From contig JAJGAH010000079.1 in NCBI GenBank assembly GCA_020844525.1, positions 1 to 8,843 on the forward strand: a stretch of 8,843 bases of DNA, in the 5' to 3' direction. The notes below the pieces were generated by a model. That model did no database searches. It was not told where the DNA came from and saw only the letters and a program-made list of their open reading frames with translations. The DNA comes from Eubacterium sp. (GTDB lineage: Bacteria > Bacillota > Clostridia > Lachnospirales > Lachnospiraceae). A program made the position numbers and the translations under genes. Positions 1-5,443 of this stretch are shown in pieces. The stretch's first letter is position 1; each line of letters starts with the position of its first letter.

Positions 1-287
1 CTCCCTGATTAGGTCGTTCTCATATTTATTTTTCAAAGACCCTTTGAGGGTTTGTTTGCTATGCCCTCTACACGGTTTCTAACCGCCCGCCTCTTTTTTC
101 AAACTTTCCCTCTACGTAACAGAACCTCTCGTGCGTACAGGAAGCGAATACCTCTCCCTGAAAAACTCTTCCTGCAGAACATCTGAAATTGTTTTTTCCG
201 CACTTTTCCACACTTCCGGACAGTTATCAACATGGCATTTTATTCCGATATTTCCACCTCCAAATTTCTAAAACATACTCGGTTAAA
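1..287. other. Intergenic/left edge, no recognised gene
   Basis: No convincing gene is seen. On the minus strand a frame without a usual start codon is open from about 267 to 112 (roughly 51 codons, including a CHVDNCPEVW stretch). It is preceded by a GGAGGT-like sequence, but no ATG, GTG or TTG lies at a useful distance. It could be a decayed gene or chance. A short inverted repeat, ACCCT-TTG-AGGGT, lies near 40-52, but it lacks a good T-tract on either strand, so it is not called a terminator. Confidence 0.4.
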
Positions 288-833
288 TCAATCTATACTA
301 ATATTTTCCCCTATTCTATAATAGTTAAAATCGTTTCCGATCCCGTAGACAATCGGCTTCAGTAATTCGATGATCGGTTTATCTTTGTTCAATAAATCAT
401 CATCAATTTTGACGTTCATTATTTGAGCGATAAACTGAGTATGGGAGCCTATTTCATGGATTTGGATAATTTTACACTCTAAATTGACAGGTAATTCCTG
501 TATATATGGAGCGTCCACGACTTCGCTCTTTATGGCGGTAAATCCAACTTCTTTGAATTTATCAACATTCCTGCCAGATACCCGTCCGCAATATGCCGCC
601 TCCTTTGCAAATTTTTCAGTTGCTAAATTCAATGTAAATGCTTTTCTTTCCATTAAGGCATGGTATGTATGGGTTGCCGGCCTTACAGATATACAAACAC
701 AGGGTGGATTACTATTGCATACGCCACCCCAGCCGACTGTCATTACATTCGCTTTTCCTTCCCGGTCATAAGTTGCTACAAGATAAACCGGGGTAGGATA
801 GATTGCTATTTTTGGTCCAACATCACTTTTCAT
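288..833 (-). CDS. Flavin reductase-like FMN-binding protein
   Basis: A 181-residue protein of the flavin reductase-like (DIM6/NTAB, flavoredoxin-type) family: small cytoplasmic split-barrel proteins that bind FMN and take part in NAD(P)H:flavin reduction or electron transfer. The N-terminal PVYLVATYD strand, the TVGWGGVCNSNPPCVCISVRP segment (about residues 32-52), the THTYHAL region and the FTLNLATE segment follow the usual family order, and the length is normal. The frame stays open to 878, but ATG at 833 is chosen because AGGAGGAAGAT stands directly before it, and the conserved domain begins right there. It is transcribed away from a Crp/Fnr regulator 65 bp away, suggesting that regulator may control it. 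The true substrate cannot be read from sequence; family members range from flavin reductases to flavoredoxins. Confidence 0.85.
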   Translation of the reverse strand: MKSDVGPKIAIYPTPVYLVATYDREGKANVMTVGWGGVCNSNPPCVCISVRPATHTYHALMERKAFTLNLATEKFAKEAAYCGRVSGRNVDKFKEVGFTAIKSEVVDAPYIQELPVNLECKIIQIHEIGSHTQFIAQIMNVKIDDDLLNKDKPIIELLKPIVYGIGNDFNYYRIGENISID

Positions 834-898
834 ATCTTCCTCCTTTTTGACTTCTTGTGCTATACTTATCATACACATAATTGGAAGGGGTGCTATCC
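834..898. promoter_or_regulatory. Divergent control region, flavin reductase / Crp-type regulator
   Basis: These 65 bp must hold the start signals of both divergent genes. On the minus strand TATGAT (873-868) is a plausible -10 box for the flavin reductase gene, but no good -35 lies at 16-18 bp. The plus-strand ribosome site is GGAAGGGG at 883-890, 8 bases before the ATG. An imperfect dyad, TGTG (856-859) with CACA (874-877) around 14 bases, could be bound by the regulator. The gap is longer than in the classical CRP site (TGTGA-N6-TCACA), so this is only a candidate. Confidence 0.35.
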
Positions 899-1588
899 AT
901 GTGTTATGTTCTCCCTAAATATTATTTTTCCGGCGAATATGAAGCATTGTACCCGGAATTACTATCCTTGGAACACAACGAAGAAATTTTTCACAAGGAC
1001 GATTTGTTATGGAATATTGGCGAACCGATTACAAAGGTTTTCTATTTCCGCTCCGGGCTTGCACAAACCTATGTAGAACATGAGGATGGTCATCGAAAAA
1101 TACTGTCCTTTCATGGAACAGGTACGATATTTCCGGGAGTACAAAAGTCTGATTACAAAATCGAAAGGTCTATTGCCATAAAAGCATTAACAGACGTTGT
1201 AACAACAGTTTTTGAACGTGATAGCTTTTATCAATTTTGTATCAATACTCCTGCACTAATGGCACAACTGATTGAACATCAATCAGCTTATATCAATATG
1301 CTTATTTATGACGCTGCACATCAGCGGTATAATGGCACATTCCTCAAACTGTGTAATTTTTTATTTCTCATTTCGAAGAATAATATTGACGGTTGCCATT
1401 CTGTAACTATTACGCAGGAAAATATAGCGGATACACTTGGCGTTGGACGTAATCATGTTACAAAATGCCTGTCCCGTCTACGGCAGGAAAACATTATCCA
1501 GTTAAAACGCCGCTGTATCAAAATTTTAGATTTAGACAAACTGGCTGCGTATTGTTCACTGGAAACACTGGACACACCTTTCTTATGA
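899..1588 (+). CDS. Crp/Fnr-family transcriptional regulator
   Basis: A 229-residue protein with the two-domain build of the Crp/Fnr family. An N-terminal cyclic-nucleotide-binding-like beta-roll (about 25-125; LLWNIGEPITKVFYFRSGLAQ, then GHRKILSFHGTGTIFP) leads through a long helix to a C-terminal winged helix (about 165-215), with VTITQENIADTLGVGRNHVTKCL as the helix-turn-helix. The usual cAMP-contact signature (GE...RSA) is not evident in the roll (IFPGVQKSDYKIERSIAIKA), and the N-terminal cysteine cluster of oxygen-sensing FNR is absent, so the ligand is unknown. ATG at 899 is chosen over TTG at 881 because GGAAGGGG lies 8 bases upstream, whereas TTG at 881 has none. It is divergent from the flavin reductase gene, its most likely local target. 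Regulation of that gene and of itself through the shared gap is inference. Confidence 0.85.
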   Translation: MCYVLPKYYFSGEYEALYPELLSLEHNEEIFHKDDLLWNIGEPITKVFYFRSGLAQTYVEHEDGHRKILSFHGTGTIFPGVQKSDYKIERSIAIKALTDVVTTVFERDSFYQFCINTPALMAQLIEHQSAYINMLIYDAAHQRYNGTFLKLCNFLFLISKNNIDGCHSVTITQENIADTLGVGRNHVTKCLSRLRQENIIQLKRRCIKILDLDKLAAYCSLETLDTPFL

Positions 1589-1631
1589 ACAACATAGCGA
1601 AAAAATGAATTCTTTTCTGTTCCATAGGTAA
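1589..1631. other. Junction between regulator gene and IS remnant
   Basis: This short AT-rich spacer follows the regulator stop codon. A weak CTGTTCC...GGAATAG inverted repeat (about 1617-1645, one G-U pair, 14-base loop) has no T-run after it, so no terminator is called. The transposase frame opens just after TAA at 1629-1631, which marks the left limit of recognisable IS sequence. No terminal inverted repeat can be recognised. Confidence 0.3.
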
Positions 1632-2285
1632 CAAAACGGAATAGCGGAGCTGCTGTCTATCAAATATGATTCAACCAAAAAGGACTGTGAGGCCGGTGAT
1701 ATCAGCATGTTCGAGTTTGGTGCCGCCAAGGTGGATACAGGAGCGCCGATCTTCAACTATGTAGTAGGGTTTGATACCAGTAATGAGCTTCCTCTCCTGT
1801 ATGAGAAATATCCCGGAAGTATCAATGATGTTTCGCAGCTTCAGTACATGATTGACACAGTGAAGAGCTACGGATACAGAAACATTGGCTTTATTCTTGA
1901 CCGGGGATATTTCAGTAAAGAAAAATTGAATTTCATGGACCAGAATGGTTTTGCGTTTGTTATTATGGTGAAAGGATTGAAGGACCTGGTCAGAGACCTG
2001 GCCCTGAAGAACAAAGGAACTTTTAAAAGTGAATGGGGTTCCCAGGTCCATGAGGTTCCGGCTGCTGTACGGGAGCTGGAGAAGATCGAGATCTGCAGGC
2101 AGGCAGACCATGCATACCGGTTGGACCATGTAGTAACAAAAGCGCAGAAAGAGATACTTGATGCGTTTGGAATTAATCCTGCGGATGTAAAAGAAACAGC
2201 CAGGGGGATCGATAAGAGTTTGAAGAGGGAAGTGTTATGGCACGAACAAGAAGATCCGCGATGGAAACACTGGACGAAAGGATAG
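1632..2285 (+). pseudogene. IS1634-like transposase, internal fragment joined to unknown sequence
   Basis: The frame from about 1635 encodes a piece of the DDE catalytic domain of an IS1634-like (IS4 superfamily) transposase. IKYDSTKKDCEAG carries the first catalytic aspartate; EFGAAK, FDTSNELPLLYEKYPGSIND and GFILDRGYFSKE (second aspartate) follow in family order, then FVIMVKGLKDLV. Similarity fades near 2040, after NKGTFKSEWG. The N-terminal half, the third acidic residue and the C-terminus are missing; full proteins of this type are usually above 500 residues. Beyond that point the frame runs on as VPAAVRELEKIEICRQADHAYRLDHVV... to TAG at 2283. This charged segment does not look like the transposase and I do not recognise it. 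ATG at 1707 is only the first in-frame Met, not a true start. No terminal inverted repeats or target duplications are visible, so the element is dead. Confidence 0.75.
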
Positions 2286-2359
2286 AAAAAACGGAACAGG
2301 CCATCAGCAGGAACCGGGACTGGAGGTTGCCATGCGGATCAGCAGATACTATCAGGTAG
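2237..2359 (+). CDS. Small ORF, probable remnant of a charged helical protein
   Basis: A 40-codon frame beginning ATGGCACGAACAAGA, preceded by GAAGAGGGAAG at fair ribosome-site spacing, overlaps the end of the preceding frame. It reads MARTRRSAMETLDERIEKTEQ and onward, resembling the start of small helical, charged proteins found on integrative elements. After about residue 28 it turns into unlikely sequence (WRLPCGSADTIR). A +1 frame continues with a helical-looking MRISRYYQVAMDKLFEIDDK to TGA near 2403, which suggests a frameshift or internal deletion in a once longer small gene. The family is not recognised; it may not be expressed. Confidence 0.3.
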   Translation: MARTRRSAMETLDERIEKTEQAISRNRDWRLPCGSADTIR

Positions 2360-2404
2360 CAATGGACAAGCTGTTTGAGATCGATGACAAACATAATGCA
2401 TGAT

Positions 2405-2494
2405 CGGTTTCTTGCCAGAAACTTTTGATCTGCGCTGTTTATCCGCATTTTCTGCCCGGCCGGCAGGTTGACTCTTTATCTTCATAGACTCCCC
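2405..2494. other. Unassigned spacer between mobile remnants and chimeric repeat
   Basis: No gene, hairpin terminator or known repeat is evident. Open frames here show no family resemblance. It is probably further debris between the IS/mobile remnant and the crcB/def chimera. Confidence 0.4.
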
Positions 2495-2588
2495 ATGACA
2501 AAGGATCCGATGACATTGATCAGGAATGTTTTTTCGGAAATCCATTTTCCGGATTAGCGGGCAGCAAGGTGATCAGATACCTGCAGAT
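2495..2588 (-). pseudogene. crcB fragment (duplicate of 4722-4816)
   Basis: By direct comparison this segment repeats the interior of the intact crcB gene (4722-4816) in the same orientation. Over 94 bases there is one substitution (2525, A for C) and one missing base near 2534 (TTTTTTCGG against TTTTTATCGG). The missing base breaks the frame, and both ends of the gene are absent, so it cannot make a channel. The few differences imply a recent duplication. The right end, ACCTGCAGAT, is shared with the adjoining def-derived piece. Confidence 0.9.
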
Positions 2589-2640
2589 CAGCTTCTGTCA
2601 TCGGCTCTGATTTCTGTGAGAGGAAGAAGACAGCCTTCTG
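2579..2640 (-). pseudogene. def fragment (duplicate of 5183-5240 region)
   Basis: This segment repeats the N-terminal coding part of the peptide deformylase remnant at 5183-5236. From the shared ACCTGCAGAT (2579-2588) to 2632 there is one difference, at 2591, and weaker identity (CCTTC) runs to about 2638. It is joined directly to the crcB fragment on its left; the 366 bases that separate these points in the right-hand locus are missing. On its right it runs into the 3' end of the AbiE toxin gene, whose last codons and stop are read from this sequence in another frame. Confidence 0.85.
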
Positions 2641-3581
2641 CATTTCCACAGAGCCATTGGGTGCCACCTGATTCTTTCTACAATTGCAGGATCATCAAAC
2701 AAGAGCTCAGGTCGATAGTCCATGTTTTTGAAACATTCAACATATTCCTGCTCCTTCTGTGTTAACTGTAATAAACTACCGATGAATTTTTTAGCCTTCT
2801 CCTTATTTAGTCCCAAATCAAAATGTTTATGTGCTTCCTGATTCATTAAAACCGGGAACAGATCCCTTCGAATCTTTGAAAACGGCATCCGGTCAATTTC
2901 CTCAACTTCAAATGTTCCATCGAACTTTTCTCTTGAAATACTTGCATAGAAAATCACGGTCTTTCTCAGCAAATCCCGTTCATTGTCACGCATGGTTGTA
3001 GAAATGAAGTTGTTGAAATCGTACAGATCTCTTGCGGCAGCCCGTGTAAAAAGCGCATTGGTCTTCGCTGCGAATTTCTCTAATGGATGAACGGTCTCTA
3101 CGGAAATGCCTTTACTGAATGCATCCGTTTGAAGTTCCCGCATAGTTGGCTCAAGAACATGAGCGCGAAGAGAATAATTCAGTTCTATCTTAATAGTGTC
3201 TCTGTTCCCACTTGCGTTCTGATATTGAAAATGGAATAAATCCAGGCTATGACTGAATCTGGAGCTTTCAGACAACTGATACCCTTCTTCAGAAAGATAA
3301 GCTTTTATTCTTTCAGAAATTCTTGTCCGCCTCAGTTGAGTCTCTTCTTTGGAATCATTAGGAGTATAATCCAGATCGATATCTACTGACAGCCTCGGAA
3401 GCTTAAAAATCGTCAGATTAATTGCTGTTCCACCCTTTAGGAGAAGATGACTGCTCAAAAAATCATCATTCTGAATATATCCAAGTATCCGAACCAGCCG
3501 AAGCACTTTTTCAAATGTATCTCTCTGAAATCCATACTTTTCTGCAGCTGCAGAGATATCAGCCTTGCTATAGTTCGGCAT
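2598..3581 (-). CDS. abiEii: AbiEii/AbiGii-type nucleotidyltransferase toxin
   Basis: Toxin half of a type IV (AbiE) toxin-antitoxin and phage-abortive-infection pair; relatives (AbiEii, MenT) are DNA polymerase beta-like nucleotidyltransferases, some of which modify tRNA ends. Visible motifs are LLLKGGTAINL (about 46-56; GG-T of the active site), SVDIDLDY (65-72; metal-binding aspartates), IKIELNY (130-136), and the KTNALFTRAAARDLYDF block (173-189) typical of the family. All key residues look intact. ATG at 3581 is preferred over the upstream Met at 3623 because GGAGGAGACG immediately precedes it; this overlaps the antitoxin stop by 14 bases, suggesting translational coupling. The natural C-terminus of relatives lies near the HPMALWK motif. 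Here the frame continues RRLSSSSHRNQSR into the duplicated def fragment before TGA, so the native end has been replaced. Probably still functional, but not certain. Confidence 0.88.
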   Translation of the reverse strand: MPNYSKADISAAAEKYGFQRDTFEKVLRLVRILGYIQNDDFLSSHLLLKGGTAINLTIFKLPRLSVDIDLDYTPNDSKEETQLRRTRISERIKAYLSEEGYQLSESSRFSHSLDLFHFQYQNASGNRDTIKIELNYSLRAHVLEPTMRELQTDAFSKGISVETVHPLEKFAAKTNALFTRAAARDLYDFNNFISTTMRDNERDLLRKTVIFYASISREKFDGTFEVEEIDRMPFSKIRRDLFPVLMNQEAHKHFDLGLNKEKAKKFIGSLLQLTQKEQEYVECFKNMDYRPELLFDDPAIVERIRWHPMALWKCRRLSSSSHRNQSR

Positions 3582-4332
3582 CGTCTCCTCCATTCTTAAT
3601 CCCAAAAATTCCGTCCGGAGCAATCAGCTTCCATGTCTTGTCGTATCTTCCGTTCTTACAGTCAGAGGAGAAATAGCGGACGCTTTTACCAGTCTTACTA
3701 AGACAAATATTATAAAAAGAGTCTGACAAACCAGACTGTCCATCCAAATGAGACAGAATAAAGCCCGTTTTCTGATACAGAAACTGATTGTCATAAAGAG
3801 ATAAATACTCCAAGAGGGACTGCTCTTTCAGACTGCGAATTGCCTTGATATTATCGATAACTTCTTCTGCACCTGCAATCCTGTCCATATCCTTAATACT
3901 GTCTATTACGGTACGTTCCTTGTCTGTAATCCTCACCCCACCGCTCATCTCCAGCCGGTTCACACCATTTTCAAACTCAGATTTGACGTAGTTATAGTGA
4001 TATCCATCAAATTCGAAATCCCGGAATCGACTCACTGAGGAAACATAAACCTCATAGAACACCTGATCTGAAATGCCATAGTATTCCATCGCCGTATGAT
4101 GTGATATACAGGAAGTCGCGATAATCGCACTTGCTATCTGAAACCGCGTTGCCAAAGGGGCCTCTGTCTCCCCGCTGATAGGAGTATACAGATTACGCCG
4201 AATCTTAGCCACCTGGCCCTTCGACTTCAGAATGCCAAGGGCTGATCTGGCAGAATTAAGATTAATATAGTAAGGAATCACATCTTCTATGGTAAAGACG
4301 GGATGTTTCAAAAGTTCAAAATATAGATCCAT
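3568..4332 (-). CDS. abiEi: AbiEi-type antitoxin / transcriptional repressor
   Basis: A 254-residue antitoxin of the type IV AbiE family. The N-terminus (about 1-60: FTIEDVIPYYINLNSARSAL, then GQVAKIRRNLYTPIS) is the winged-helix DNA-binding domain. The rest matches the family: ISHHTAMEYYGISDQ, the VRITDKERTVIDSI segment, and a C-terminal VRYFSSDCKNGRYDKTWKLI. Studied relatives neutralise the toxin without forming a stable complex and repress their own operon by binding inverted repeats in the promoter. ATG at 4332 has AAGGA 8 bases upstream. It is the first gene of the pair, and its stop overlaps the start of abiEii. Nothing looks truncated. Confidence 0.88.
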   Translation of the reverse strand: MDLYFELLKHPVFTIEDVIPYYINLNSARSALGILKSKGQVAKIRRNLYTPISGETEAPLATRFQIASAIIATSCISHHTAMEYYGISDQVFYEVYVSSVSRFRDFEFDGYHYNYVKSEFENGVNRLEMSGGVRITDKERTVIDSIKDMDRIAGAEEVIDNIKAIRSLKEQSLLEYLSLYDNQFLYQKTGFILSHLDGQSGLSDSFYNICLSKTGKSVRYFSSDCKNGRYDKTWKLIAPDGIFGIKNGGDDAEL

Positions 4333-4498
4333 CCTTTGCTTCCTTCTTTAAATCATGATTGAAGTAATGTGATCATAAGTCATTTTGTGGTTAATTTAAA
4401 GTATGAATCATAAAAGACGCAGAAAAGAAAGATAAAAAATTTTAATAAATGGCTTCATACTTTTTTATCCGTACCTAACACCTTTGATGCCCCCAATC
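4333..4498 (-). promoter_or_regulatory. abiE promoter/operator region with inverted repeats
   Basis: A very AT-rich gap between crcB and abiEi. A perfect 10-base inverted repeat, AAAGTATGAA (4398-4407) and TTCATACTTT (4454-4463), has arms 46 bases apart. The left arm abuts a candidate minus-strand -10 box, TATGAT (4412-4407); the matching -35 (TTATCT, 4435-4430) is weak. A perfect 10-base palindrome, AATCATGATT (4351-4360), lies just upstream of the abiEi ribosome site. AbiEi relatives autorepress through paired inverted repeats, so these are operator candidates by analogy. No clear crcB terminator is seen in this gap. Confidence 0.45.
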
Positions 4499-4858
4499 TC
4501 AACCAATCAGTCGTTCTGCGCTAAAGACAGCCAGGACTCCGAAGACAAGACTCAGAATGACATACAGCATGGCGATCCCGGTGCTCCCCTTCTCCAGAAG
4601 CCCTTCCGTCTCAAGGGCAAAGGAAGAAAATGTGGTAAAGCCTCCGCAGATGCCGACCTTTAAGAACATAACCGCTCTGGGATTCATTGCATTCTTTGCC
4701 GCAAGCGCGGCCACCAAGCCAATGACAAAGGATCCGATGACATTGATCAGGCATGTTTTTATCGGAAATCCATTTTCCGGATTAGCGGGCAGCAAGGTGA
4801 TCAGATACCTGCAGATTGCCCCGACTGCTCCGCCAAGCCCAACAATAATAATGTTCAT
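4499..4858 (-). CDS. crcB: Fluoride channel, CrcB/Fluc family
   Basis: A 119-residue membrane protein of the CrcB/Fluc family: small four-helix proteins that work as antiparallel dimers and export toxic fluoride across the cytoplasmic membrane. Seen are GLGGAVGAICRYLI (7-20), the LINVIGSF segment with the pore-lining Asn (about 39), GICGGFTTFSSF (69-80, the conserved Phe/Thr track) and a final hydrophobic helix (about 97-112). Length is normal. ATG at 4858 is chosen because the Fluc domain begins there and GGAAAGGG precedes it. The frame stays open far upstream through a DUF1287 remnant with no stop, so a longer fused product could be read, but that part is not crcB. A partial second copy is at 2495-2588. 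No fluoride-riboswitch structure was recognised upstream. Confidence 0.9.
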   Translation of the reverse strand: MNIIIVGLGGAVGAICRYLITLLPANPENGFPIKTCLINVIGSFVIGLVAALAAKNAMNPRAVMFLKVGICGGFTTFSSFALETEGLLEKGSTGIAMLYVILSLVFGVLAVFSAERLIG

Positions 4859-5080
4859 ATTCGACCCTTTCCTGTTTGTACAACCGTCAAACATAGCACA
4901 CATCCATGACTCCGAGATCCGATAATGCGCAGCCAGGTCGTCTCGTTTCTCCAGTATGTCCTTTTCATAGAATACCTGATGCAGAGTATTGTGATGGATC
5001 ACATACGGGACGCCATCCGTATTTCTTCGATCTGAAATAACTCCTATGTGATTTTTGAAAATAACGATTCTGTTGATCTT
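4859..5080 (-). pseudogene. DUF1287 protein, C-terminal remnant, in frame with crcB
   Basis: Minus-strand frame open from just after TAG at 5083-5081. It encodes RIVIFKNHIGVISDRRN, then DGVPYVIHHN and a later AHYRIS, matching the end of DUF1287 proteins (HIGIVSD, an IHN-type motif, and a final GHYR). The N-terminal part of the family is absent. The break lies directly after the def remnant, around 5075-5085. After AHYRIS the frame continues through SWMCAMFDGC into crcB without a stop, so the native end is lost too. GTG at 5002 is an in-frame start codon but lies inside the domain. Family assignment rests on motif order only. Confidence 0.6.
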
Positions 5081-5259
5081 CTATTTACAGCGATAATCCG
5101 CTTCTTCACGCCAATCATGTTCGCCGCCATGCCGACGCACTCGTCTGCATGTGCGTCCAGCGTATCCAGAAGATCGCGAGCGACCTGCAGATCAACTTCT
5201 GTCATCGGCTCTGATTTCTGTGAGAGGAAGAAGACATCCTTCATGATTTCTCTGACCAT
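5044..5259 (-). pseudogene. Peptide deformylase-like protein, N-terminal fragment
   Basis: Encodes MVREIMKDVFFLSQKSEP...DLQVARDLLDTLDAHADECVGMAANMIGVKKRIIAVN, the first 60 or so residues of a clostridial peptide deformylase-like protein. GMAANMIG stands at the position of motif 1 (GxGxAAxQ). The EGCLS and HEIDH motifs, which supply the metal ligands, are missing: after AVN the sequence becomes RRSTESLFSKIT and stops, because a DUF1287 fragment follows in another frame. It therefore cannot be an active enzyme. ATG at 5259 has GGGAG 8 bases before it and lies a few bases after the stop of the upstream remnant, the spacing of a former operon. Part of it is duplicated at 2579-2640. Confidence 0.8.
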
Positions 5260-5263
5260 CTGC

Positions 5264-5443
5264 TTACTCCCAAATCTTAAAATAACGCTCTGCTTTTCTT
5301 GTGTCCGCGCTCTTTTCGGAATTGGAAACCGGGGCATCCAGGAAAATATTCACCCGTCCCACATGCAGGTTATCCACCGCAAGAAGGAGCAGATCAATCG
5401 CCGTCTTCGTCACATCAATAATCCGATAGGTTCTGCTTTGAAG
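5264..5443 (-). pseudogene. Possible DUF434-like remnant downstream of guaA
   Basis: Begins directly after the guaA stop, in the same frame, and runs to TAA at 5266-5264. It reads YRIIDVTKTAIDLLLLAVDN, then HVGRVNIFLDAPVSNS, then a charged tail ending AERYFKIWE. The helix followed by a (L)D-x-PVSNS motif resembles the C-terminal half of DUF434/DUF5616 proteins, but the sequence usually following PVSNS (GRL...) is absent, so another deletion is likely. It has no start codon of its own. Codon structure looks like former protein-coding DNA. The family call is tentative. Confidence 0.4.

Noticed and set aside
1632..2285. Intact insertion sequence
   Set aside because: Only an internal transposase piece is present; no terminal inverted repeats, target duplication or third catalytic acidic residue can be found.
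2526..2765. Plus-strand 79-codon frame
   Set aside because: It crosses the crcB/def chimera and the antisense of abiEii and matches no family; it is a shadow.
4859..5043. Fluoride (crcB-motif) riboswitch upstream of crcB
   Set aside because: The region reads as a DUF1287 coding remnant, and the expected GGNGAUGG-type start and pseudoknot are not seen before the crcB ribosome site.
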